From Euglena gracilis (lineage: Eukaryota > Euglenozoa > Euglenophyceae > Euglenales > Euglenaceae): 24,359 nt of DNA. The DNA lies in the NCBI GenBank assembly GCA_900893395.1, contig CAAHFI011655823.1, positions 1-24,359 of the forward strand, written 5' to 3'. Each line of letters starts with the position of its first letter. Position 1 is the stretch's first letter. The position numbers and the translations under genes were made by a program. This document shows, piece by piece, positions 1 to 10,521 of this stretch. The notes beneath the pieces were generated by a model. The model saw nothing but the letters and a program-made list of their open reading frames with translations, ran no database searches and was not told the DNA's origin.

Positions 1-1680
1 CGTCCGCTGCCGTCCCGTGCCAGCAGGAGTCTCGGTACTCCTGGCTGGCCGGGTACGCCCACCGCGACAGCGCGTCCCCCACCTCGTTCTTCTCGCCCGG
101 CACGTAGACCACCTCCACCATGTGCTCGTTAAGCTTGGAGTGCCACCTCGCCCGCCGGCCTTGCGGTCCCGCGCCGTCTCGGACGACGTGCTCCTTGTAC
201 CAGCTCTCCAGGGACCGGTGGTCCGTCAGCACCAGGACCTTCTGCCCGTGATGTAGCCGCCCCACTTGTCCAGCGCGCTCACCACCGCATACGTCTCCTT
301 GTCCGGGTGTCCCACCGCAGCCGCTGCCCCTCCGTCAGCTTCCTGCTCATGAAGCCCACCGCCACCGTCGCCCCGCGCTTCAGGAGCTCCTCCACCGAGG
401 GGATGCCCTCCACCTTCGGCAGCTGCTCCAGCACGGCGCCCACCGCATAGTCAGGGCGTCCGTGCGCAACACGAACGGCTTGTTCATGTCCACGTGCCAC
501 AGCTCCGGTCCGCACCAGCGCTGCCTTCAGCTTCTCGAACGCCTCCAGCTCGGCCGCGGACCACCCGATGGGGGGCTTGCTGCCGCCCGGGACAAATCCC
601 GCGGTAGCTTCAGCTTCTCCTGCAGGGGGGCGGCCAGCTCGAGTACATACGTACATACCCCGAATAATAATTGCAGAGGCCGAGAAAGGCGCGCAAACTC
701 GTCACATTGGCCGGGGGTTGCCACCGCTGCACCGCCGCCAGCTTGCCGCTCGCGGGCACGCGCTTGCCCTCCCCCAGCACGTGCCCCACGAACTCCGCTC
801 TCTTGTGGAACAGCTGTGCCTTCTTCTTGTCCGCCACCACCGATCCGCCTCCAGCGCCCGCAGGGTCTCGCGCAGATCCCCGCATGCCGCCTGATCAGCT
901 CCTGGTCGCCCACCCGGCAGCCGCCTCGTGCTCACCAGGATGTCGTCGAAGTAGGGGTGGGTGTGGGCAGAGACGTTGCGGCAGGTCGCGTCGATGTCCC
1001 TCTGGAGCAGCGCCGGACCGACGTTGATGCCCTGGGGCACCACGGTCCACTGCCAGAGGCCGCCGGCAGGTGGATGTTGGTGATGGGTCGCTTTCCTCCG
1101 CCATGGCCACCTGGTGGAAGGCGTCCGCAGGTCCACCGTTGAGAAGATCTCGCACTTCGCCAGCTCGCTCACGATGTCCTCCGTCAGCGGTTGGGGGTAG
1201 GAGTCCATCTGCAGCATCTTTTTGGTCAAGCTGTAGTCGCACACCAGCCTCCACTTGCCCGACATCTTGCGGATGGGGAAGGCGGCCCCCTCCACGGCCC
1301 CGCCCCGCCTCCAGCTTGCCGTCCGCCAGGCACTCCCGCTCCATCTCCCTCAGGGCCTCCAGCCGCTCGCCCTTGAGGTTGATGATCCGGCCACCCACCG
1401 GAGTTGCCCCGGCTTTTAGCCTCAGCACCGCCTTCCCATGGGTGCCCCGCGCCAAGGGGACACGGCCACACCGCGCACGGAACACCCAGCCTTCAAACTC
1501 GTTGATGATCTCGTCCCGCAGCTGCCGCGCCAAAGGATGGTCGACATCATCTTCCGTCTCCACCACCCTGCACCGCCTTCGCGCTTCTTCGGCCTCCTTC
1601 AGCATCATCGCCACTTCTCGGACTGCTGCCTCGTCCGTGGTCAGCTGCCGCATCTTCTTCACCGTGGAGAAGTAGCTGTC
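1..1680 (-). mobile_element. Ty3/gypsy-like LTR retrotransposon pol fossil (reverse transcriptase + RNase H)
   Basis: Pieces of a gypsy-type polyprotein are read on the minus strand. From right to left they show a leader of the kind that precedes gypsy reverse transcriptase (about 1680-1330), the fingers/palm block with FSTVDL (about 1130-1150), a VPQG-type block (about 1030-1045), the catalytic box YFDDIL (about 930-950), the FLGLCNYY block after the palm (about 640-690), and an RNase H region with a TDH box (about 205-230) and a DALSR-type end (about 45-80). The order matches Ty3/gypsy pol. It is broken, with roughly half a dozen breaks, so it is treated as a fossil. Integrase would lie beyond the left edge. 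Protease and gag are not seen because the upstream side is occupied by the 214-bp satellite. No LTR is visible, so age cannot be estimated from LTR divergence. Confidence 0.9.
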
Positions 1681-4600
1681 CGCCCGCCGCGGGCAAAATT
1701 GCGCATACCCGCCCGCCGCCCTTCGCAACAGTCAGGTAAATGATCGCCGTCCTCTAGCCGGGGCAGAGCGCTCGTTTTTGGAGCGCCGGCGCAGCCGATT
1801 TCGGCCGAAAATGGCCGAAAAATGACGTTTTTGGGGGGCCGTAGGTTAATTACGTGCTATTTTGCGCCTCCCGGGCGGTAACTGCTGCGTTTATCGCACG
1901 CCCGCCGCGGGCAAAATTGCGCCTATCCGCCCGCCGCCCTTCGCAACGGTCAGGTAAAGGATCGCCGACCTCTAGCCGGGGCAGAGCGCTCGTTTTTGGA
2001 GCGCCGGCGCAGCCGATTTCGGCCGAAAATGGCCGAAAATGACGTTTTTGGGGGCCGTAGGTTAATTACGTGCTATTTTGCGCCTCCCGGGCGGTACCTG
2101 CTGCGTTTTACGCACGCCCGCCACGGGCAAAATTGCGCCTACCCGCCCGCCGCCCTTCGCAACAGTCAGGTAAAGGATCGCCGACCTCTAGCCGGGGCCG
2201 AGCGCTCGTTTTTGGACCGCCGGCGCAGCCGATTTCGGCCGAAAATGGCCGGAAAGTGACGTTTTTTTTGTCCTTCCGTTAATTACGTGCTATTTTGCGC
2301 CTCCCGGGCGGTAACTGCTGCGTTTTACGCAGGCCCCGCGGGCAGAATTGCGCGTACCCGCCCGCCGCCCTTCGCAACAGTCAGGTAAAGCATCGCCGAC
2401 CTCTAGCCGGGTCAGAGCGCTCGTTTTCGGAGCGCCGGCGCAGCCGATTTCGGCCGAAAATGGCCGAAAATGACGTTTTTGGGGGCCGTAGGTTAATTAC
2501 GTGCTATTTTGCGCCTCCCGGGCGGTAACTGCTGCGTTTTACGCAGGCCCACCGCGGGCAAATTGCGCGTACCGCCCGCCGCCCTTCGCAACAGTCAGGT
2601 AAAGCATCGCCGACCTCTAGCCGGGTCAGAGCGCTCGTTTTTGGAGCGCTGGCGCAGCCGATTTCGGCCGAAAGTAGCCGAAAATGACGTTTTTGGGGGG
2701 CCTTCCGTTAATTACGTGCTATTTTGCGCCTCCCGGGCGGTAACTGCTGCGTTTTTACGCAGGCCCGCCGCGAGCAAAATTGCGCCTATCCGCCCGCCCC
2801 CTTCGCAACAGTCAGGTAAAGGATCGCCGACCTCTACTGCGTCGGTAAAGGTCGGCGAGCCGGGCAGAGCGCTCGTTTTTGGAGCGCCGGCGCAGCCGAT
2901 TTCGGCCGAAAATGGCCGAAAAGTGTCGTTTTTTGGGCCGTCCGTTAATTACGTGCTATTTTGCGCCTCCCGGCGGTAACTGCTGCGTTTTACGCAGGCC
3001 CGCCGCGAGCAAAATTGCGCCTATCCGCCCGCCGCCATTCGCAACAGTCAGGTAAAGGATCGCCGACCTCTAACCGGGGCAGAGCGCTCGATTTTGGAGC
3101 GCCGGCGCAGCCGATTTCGGCCGAAAGTAGCCGAAAAATGACGTTTTTGGGGGCCTCCGTTAATTACGTGCTATTTTGCGCCTCCCGGGCGGTAACCGCT
3201 GCGTTTTTACGCACGCCCGCCGCGGGCAAAATTGCGCCTATCCGCCCGCCGCCCATTCGCAACGTCAGGTAAAGGATCGCCGACCTCTAGCCGGGCAGAG
3301 AGCTCGTTTTTGGAGCGCCGGCGCAGCCGATTTCGGCCGAAAATGGCCGAAAATGACGTTTTTGGGGCGTCCGTTAATTACGTGCTATTTTGCGCCTCCC
3401 GGGCGGTAACAACTGCGTTTTTCGCACGCCCGCGCGGGCAAAATTGCGCCTACCCGCCCGCCGCCCTTTGCAACAGTCAGGTAAAGGATCGCCGACCTCT
3501 GGCCGGGGCAGAGCGCTCGCTTTTGGAGCGCCGGCGCAGCCGATTTCGGGCAAATGACGTTTTTGGGGGTCCGTTAATTACGTGCTATTTTGCGCCTCCT
3601 GGGCAGTAACTGCTGCGTTTTACGCACGCCCGCCGCGGGGAAAATTGCGCCTGTCCGCCAGCCGCCCATCGCCGACCTCTAGCCGGGGCAGAGCGTTCAT
3701 TTTTGGAGCGCCGGGGCAGACGATTTCGGCCGGAAATGGCCGAAAATGACGTTTTTTAGGGAGTCCGTTAATAACGTGCTATTTTGCGCCTCCCGGGCGG
3801 TGACTGCTGCGTTTTACGCACGCCCGCCGCGGCAAAACTGCGCCTACCCGCCCGCCGCCCTTCGCAACACTCAGGTAAGGGATAGCCGACCTCTAGCCGG
3901 GCAGGGCGCTCGTTTTTGGGACGCCAGCGCAGCCGATTTCGGCCGAAAATGGCCGAAAAATGACGTTTTAAAGGGCGTTCGTTAATTACGTGCTATTTTG
4001 CGCCTCCCGGGCGGTAACTGCTGCGTTTACGCACGCCCGCCGCGGGCAAAATTGCGCCTACCCGCCCGCCGCCCTTCGCACCAGTCAGGTAAAGGATAGC
4101 CGACCTCTAGCCGGGGCAGAGCGCTCGTTTTTGGACGCCGGCGCAGCTGATTTTGGCCGAAAATGGCCGAAAAATGACGTTTTTTGGGGCGTCCGTTAAT
4201 TACGTGCTATTTTGCGCCTCCCGGGCGGTAACCGGTGCGTTTAACGCACGCCCGCCGCGGGCAAAATTCCGCCTATCCGCCCGCCGCCCTTCGCAACAGT
4301 CAGGTAAGGATTGCCGACCTCTAGCCGGGGCAGAGCGCTCGTTTTTGGAGCGCCGGCGCAGCCGATTTCGGCCGAAAATGGCCGAAAAATGACGTTTTTG
4401 GGGCGTCCGTTAATTACGTGCTATTTTGCGCCTCCCGGGCGGTAACCGGTGCGTTTAACGCACGCCCGCCGCGGGCAAAATTGCGCCTATCCGCCCGCCG
4501 CCTTCGCAACAGTCAGGTAAAGGATCGCCGACCTCTAGCCGGGGCAGAGCGCTCGTTTTTGGAGCGCCGGCGCAGCCGATTTCGGCCGAAAATGGCCGAA

Positions 4601-5148
4601 AAATGACGTTTTTTGGGGCGTCCTTCAATTACGTGCTATTTTTGCGCCTCCCGGGCGTAACCGCTGCGCTTTACGCGCGCCCGCCGCGGGCAAAATTGCG
4701 CCTACCGCCGGCCGACCTTCGCAGCAGTCAGGTAAAGGATCGCCGACCTCTAGCCGGGGCAGAGCGCTCGTTTTTGGAGCGCCGGCGCAGCCGATTTCGG
4801 CCGAAAATGGCCGAAAAAGTGACGTTTTTGGGGGCGTTCGGTTAATTACGTGCTATTTTGCGCCTCACGGGCAGTAACCGCTGCGTTTTTACGCACGCCC
4901 GCCGCTGGAAAAATTGCGCCTACCCGCCCGCCGCCCTTCGCAACAGTCAGGTAAAGGATAGCCGACCTCTAGCCGGGGCAGAGCGCTCGTTTTTGGAGCA
5001 CCGGCAGCCGATTTCGGCCGAAAATGGCCGAAAAGTGACGTTTTTGGGGGCGTCCGTTAATTACGTGCTATTTTGCGCCTCACGGGCAGTAACCGTTTGC
5101 GTTTTTACGCACGCCCGCCGCGGGCAAAATTGCGCCTACCCGCCCGCC
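1681..5148. repeat. Tandem satellite array, ~214-bp unit, ~16 copies
   Basis: Head-to-tail copies of one GC-rich unit. The anchor GTGCTATTTTGCGCCTC recurs near 1853, 2070, 2287, 2502, 2714, 2953, 3168, 3381, 3583, 3776, 3989, 4204, 4418, 4633, 4851 and 5065. Most spacings are 213-218 bp. Exceptions are one long unit (~239 bp, with a ~24-bp insertion near 2836-2860) and two short ones (~202 and ~193 bp, internal deletions). Each unit carries small palindromes: GCAAAATTGC, a GAGCGCTC...GAGCGC stem, TTCGGCCGAA and a GCGTTTTACGC arm. Short reading frames run through the units in several frames but contain nothing recognisable, so I call none as genes. The left edge meets the pol fossil and the right edge meets the 1.27-kb array, with no spacer at either side. 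A structural (for example pericentromeric) satellite is possible but unproven. Confidence 0.95.
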
Positions 5149-8100
5149 CCCTGAAAGATCCGGGCACAGCATACCCACAATGGCAGCTGATGGCATGCAG
5201 ATGGCAGCTTCCGCAACACTGGCATTCTTCAACCTTCAGAACACAGAACTTGCACACCCGGCAGACTTTGCATAATCTCCCCTTTGAATTTGCCAGGCAC
5301 TTGGGACACCCAATCCCAGGGGAGTTTCCCAATTCTTCTTCCCCTTGGCGCGCAGCATAAGCCAAATGCACAAATACAGCAGAACACTCCTTCTAGTCCA
5401 GTCCACAGCGCCACGCAAACAAGTCATGGGATTTGCCCTACCAGAAAAATGAATTAGGACTTCTCTGCTGGAAATCCTTAATTCACAAATCTGTAATGCT
5501 AAATTTGTAATGCCACAGGCTGGCACGCCAAAAGTTGCTTTGCAGCAAGGCCAATCACACTCCCCTCTCCGGGCGAGCTTTGCTGGGTCCAACTCCCAAC
5601 AAAGCGAGTCAAAAAATTAAAAAGTGGCCTTGGTTGCAGTCACACCCGTAAAATAAAAAAATAGGAATTTTAAATACGGTTCGAAGTGTTGCACCTGTCT
5701 TGGGGCAAAGCTCCCTCAGGTGGACACTCCTACAGCAAACACACAGGCAGGCTGCAGAGAAGGGCACCCACACCCCCTTGGAACCTCCTCCCTGATGACC
5801 TCTTCTTTTTCAGGGGAAGACATCCCAAAGATGCCCCTTGGACCATCCTGGGTGGAAACCTACCCTTCCACCCAAAACGGCCCAGAGGTGGATGGGGTCC
5901 CAAGCAGGGGGTGAAATGGCAAACTGGGGCATTTAAATTCGAGTTATTTGGTCAACCGCGGCTCACCACAACCCACTGTCGAGCCATTTAATGAGATTTC
6001 CGGCCAGCAAACACCCACCGCGGCATGGCCACATGCCTCAGCGGCCATCTCCCACAGACATGTGTAATTTATTGGGTTTACTGCCCCAGAATTGGCCACA
6101 GACACAGCACGCGGCATGCCACAAACATCAGCCAAATACCTCGAATCTGACCTGTCCAGCTTGCCATTACTTCCCCTTCACTTTCTTCTCCTCTCTCTTC
6201 TTCCCTTGTTCTGGCTTTTCCTTCTGTCTGCACCCCCTTGTCGCACATCTCGATTGCATGTCTGAATTTGGAATCTCCATGTCCAAAATTGCTTCAACAC
6301 TTCTGTCCGAAACCTTCCCATGACCAAATCTGGCATTGCAATCTTCAGCATGACTGCCCAGATCATGCACTTTCTGAGCATCTTGGCAGAGAACTTGTTT
6401 GTACAGGCTGGTCTGACTTGTTTGTGAAAGATCCGGGCAGCATGCCCACAATGGCAATTGCTGGCATGCAGATGGCAGCTTCCGCAACACTGGCATTCTT
6501 CAACCTTCAGAACACAGAACTTGCACACCCAGCAGACTTTGCATAATCTCCCCTTTGAATTTGCCAGGCACTTGGGACACCCAATCCCAGGGGACTTTCC
6601 CAATTCTTCTTCCCTTGGCGCGCAGCATAAGCCAAATGCACAAATACAGCAGAACACTCCTTCAAGTCCAGTCCACAGCGCCACGCAAACAAGTCATGGG
6701 ATTTGCCCTACCAGAAAAATGAATTAGGAACTTCTCTGCTGGAAATCCTTAATTCACCAATCTGTAATGCCAAATGTTGTAATGCCACAGGCTGGCATGC
6801 CAAAAGTTGCTGTGCAGCAAGGCCACTCACACTCCCCTCTCCGGGCGAGCTTTGCTGGGTCCAACTCCCAACAAAGCGAGTCAAAAAATTAAAAAAAGTG
6901 GCCTTGTTGCAGTCACACCCGTAAAATAAAAAAATAGGAATTTTAATACGGTTCGAAGTGTTGCACCTGTCTTGGGGCAAAGCTCCCTCAGGTGGACACT
7001 CCTACAGCAACACACAGGCAGGCTGCAGAGGAAGGGCACCCACACCCCCTTGGAACCTCCTCCCCTGATGACCTCTTCTTTTTCAGGGGAAGACATCCCA
7101 AAGATGCCCCTTGGATCATCATGGGTGGAAACCTACCCTTCCACCCAAAATGGCCCAGAGGTGGGTGGGGTCCCAAGCAGGGGGTGAAATGGGCAAACTG
7201 GGGCATTTAAATTCTAGTTAATTTGGTCAACCGCGGCTCACCACAACCCACTGTCGAGCCATTTAATGAGATTTCCACCCAGCAAACACCCACCGCGGCA
7301 TGGCCACATGCCTCAGCGGCCATCTCCCACAGACATGTGTAATTTATTGGGTTTACTGCCCCAGAATTGGCCACAGACACAGCACGCGGCATGCCACAAA
7401 CATCAGCCAAATACTCGAATCTGACCTGTCCAGCTTGCCATTACTTCCCCTTCACTTTCTTTCCTCCTCTCTCTTCTTCCCCTTGTTCTGGCTTTTCCTT
7501 CTGTCTGCACCCCCTTGTCGCACATCTCGATTGCATCCCTGAATTTGGAATCTCCATGTCCCAAATTGTCTTCAACACTTCTGTCCGAAACCTTCCCATG
7601 ACCAAATCTGGCATTGCAATCTTCAGCATGACTGCCCAGATCATGCACTTTCTGAGCATCTTGGGCAGAGAACTTGTTTGTACAGGCTGGACTGACTTGT
7701 TTGTGAAAGATCCGGGCAGCATGCCCACAATGGCAATTGCTGGCATGCAGATGGCAGCTTCCGCAACACTGGCATTCTTCAACCTTCAGAACACAGAACT
7801 TGCACACCCAGCAGACTTTGCATAATCTCCCCTTTGAATTTGCCAGGCACTTGGGACACCCAATCCCAGGGGACTTTCCCAATTCTTCTTCCCTTGGCGC
7901 GCAGCATAAGCCAAATGCACAAATACAGCAGAACACTCCTTCAAGTCCAGTCCACAGCGCCACGCAAACAAGTCATGGGATTTGCCCTACCAGAAAAATG
8001 AATTAGGAACTTCTCTGCTGGAAATCCTTAATTCACCAATCTGTAATGCCAAATGTTGTAATGCCACAGGCTGGCATGCCAAAAGTTGTGTGCAGCAAGG

Positions 8101-9924
8101 CCACTCACACTCCCCTCTCCGGGCGAGCTTTGCTGGGTCCAACTCCCAACAAAGCGAGTCAAAAAATTAAAAAGTGGCCTTGGTTGCAGTCACACCCGTA
8201 AAATAAAAAAAAAGGAATTTTAAATACGGTTCGAAGTGTTGCACCTGTCTTGGGGCAAAGCTCCCTCAGGTGGACACTCCTACAGCAAACACACAGGCAG
8301 GCTGCAGAGGAAGGGCACCCACACCCCCTTGGAACCTCCTCCCCTGATGACCTCTTCTTTTTCAGGGGAAGACATCCCAAAGATGCCCCTTGGACCATCA
8401 TGGGTGGAAACCTACCCTTCCACCCAAAATGGCCCAGAGGTGGGTGGGGTCCCAAGCAGGGGGTGAAATGGGCAAACTGGGGCATTTAAATTCTAGTTAA
8501 TTTGGTCAACGCGGCTCACCACAACCCACTGTCGAGCCATTTAATGAGATTTCCACCCAGCAAACACCCACCGCGGCATGGCCACATGCCTCAGCGGCCA
8601 TCTCCCACAGACATGTGTAATTTATTGGGTTTACTGCCCAGAATTGGCCACAGACACAGCACGCGGCATGCCACAAACATCAGCCAAATACCTCGAATCT
8701 GACCTGTCCAGCTTGCCATTACTTCCCCTTCACTTTCTTCCTCCTCTCTCTTCTTCCCCTTGTTCTGGCTTTTCCTTCTGTCTGCACCCCTTGTCGCACA
8801 TCTCGATTGCATGTCTGAATTTGGAATCTCCATGTCCAAATTGTCTTCAACACTTCTGTCCGAAACCTTCCCAATGACCAAATCTGGCATTGCAATCTTC
8901 AGCATGACTGCCCAGATCATGCACTTTCTGAGCATCTTGGGCAGAGAACTTGTTTGTACAGGCTGGACTGACTTGTTTGTGAAAGATCCGGGCAGCATGC
9001 CCACAATGGCAATTGCTGGCATGCAGATGGCAGCTTCCGCAACACTGGCATTCTTCAACCTTCAGAACACAGAACTTGCACACCCAGCAGACTTTGCATA
9101 ATCTCCCCTTTGAATTTGCCAGGCACTTGGGACACCCAATCCCAGGGGACTTTCCCAATTCTTCTTCCCCTTGGCGCGCAGCATAAGCCAAATGCACAAA
9201 TACAGCAGAACACTCCTTCAAGTCCAGTCCACAGCGCCACGCAAACAAGTCATGGGATTTGCCCTACCAGAAAAATGAATTAGGAACTTCTCTGCTGGAA
9301 ATCCTTAATTCACCAATCTGTAATGCCAAATGTTGTAATGCCACAGGCTGGCATGCCAAAAGTTGCTGTGCAGCAAGGCCACTCACACTCCCCTCTCCGG
9401 GCGAGCTTTGCTGGGTCCAACTCCCAACAAAGCGAGTCAAAAAATTAAAAAGTGGCCTTGGTTGCAGTCACACCCGTAAAATAAAAAAATAGGAATTTTA
9501 AATACGGTTCGAAGTGTTGCACCTGTCTTGGGGCAAAGCTCCCTCAGGTGGACACTCCTACAGCAAACACACAGGCAGGCTGCAGAGGAAGGGCACCCAC
9601 ACCCCCTTGGAACCTCCTCCCCTGATGACCTCTTCTTTTTCAGGGGAAGACATCCCAAAGATGCCCCTTGGACCATCATGGGTGGAAACCTACCCTTCCA
9701 CCCAAAATGGCCCAGAGGTGGGTGGGGTCCCAAGCAGGGGGTGAAATGGGCAAACTGGGGCATTTAAATTCTAGTTAATTTGGTCAACCGCGGCTCACCA
9801 CAACCCACTGTCGAGCCATTTAATGAGATTTCCACCCAGCAAACACCCACCGCGGCATGGCCACATGCCCTCAGCGGCCATCTCCCACAGACATGTGTAA
9901 TTTATTGGGTTTACTGCCCCAGAA

Positions 9925-10383
9925 TTGGCCACAGACACAGCACGCGGCATGCCACAAACATCAGCCAAATACCTCGAATCTGACCTGTCCAGCTTGCCAT
10001 TACTTCCCCTTCACTTTCTTCCTCCTCTCTCTTCTTCCCCTTGTTCTGGCTTTTCCTTCTGTCTGCACCCCCTTGTCGCACATCTCGATTGCATGTCTGA
10101 ATTTGGAATCTCCATGTCCAAAATTGTCTTCAACACTTCTGTCCGAAACCTTCCCATGACCAAATCTGGCATTGCAATCTTCAGCATGACTGCCCAGATC
10201 ATGCACTTTCTGAGCATCTTGGGCAGAGAACTTGTTTGTACAGGCTGGACTGACTTGTTTGTGAAAGATCCGGGCAGCATGCCCACAATGGCAATTGCTG
10301 GCATGCAGATGGCAGCTTCCGCAACACTGGCATTCTTCAACCTTCAGAACACAGAACTTGCACACCCAGCAGACTTTGCATAA
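9925..10383 (+). other. Open frame within the 1.27-kb unit (152 codons), coding status unproven
   Basis: One of the longest plus-strand frames in the repeat unit. A same-length frame occurs at 7367-7825, and shorter versions occur in the other copies. The predicted peptide has a Pro/Ser/Phe-rich first third (the pyrimidine tract), then a segment with MSKIVFNTSVRNLPMTKSG, and a hydrophobic Met/Ala-rich stretch MPTMAIAGMQMAASATLAFF near the end. I recognise no family. The first ~25 residues change frame between copies, and the minus strand is also open across the same bases. An open frame by chance in a homogenised satellite is therefore at least as likely as a gene. No start context, intron or poly(A) signal supports expression. 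Confidence 0.15.
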
Positions 10384-10521
10384 TCTCCCTTTGAATTTGC
10401 CAGGCACTTGGGACACCCAATCCCAGGGGACTTTCCCAATTCTTCTTCCCCTTGGCGCGCAGCATAAGCCAAATGCACAAATACAGCAGAACACTCCTTC
10501 AAGTCCAGTCCACAGCGCCAC
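10000..10521 (-). other. Cys-rich open frame within the 1.27-kb unit (173 codons), coding status unproven
   Basis: The minus strand of the repeat unit is open for 173 codons here. Comparable frames occur at 7403-7963 (186 codons), 6178-6684 (168 codons) and 11281-11781 (166 codons). The predicted peptide begins with a hydrophobic, Cys-containing segment (MALWTGLEGVFCCICAFGLC). It then has several CxxC pairs in about 40 residues (CPKC, CKVC, CKFC, CQCCGSC, CHC) and ends in a basic Lys/Arg tail that is simply the complement of the pyrimidine tract. CxxC pairs recall zinc-binding modules, but the strand is TG-rich, which yields Cys codons by composition alone. Frame is lost in some copies. I recognise no family. 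Confidence 0.2.

Noticed and set aside
1854-5154. Many 60-150 codon frames through the 214-bp satellite
   Set aside because: They are the same repeat read in several frames, with no family resemblance and frame changes between units.
6950-6965. GGTTCGAA in each 1.27-kb unit, resembling a tRNA/pol III B box
   Set aside because: The following bases do not match the B-box end, no A box lies at the right distance, and no cloverleaf can be drawn.
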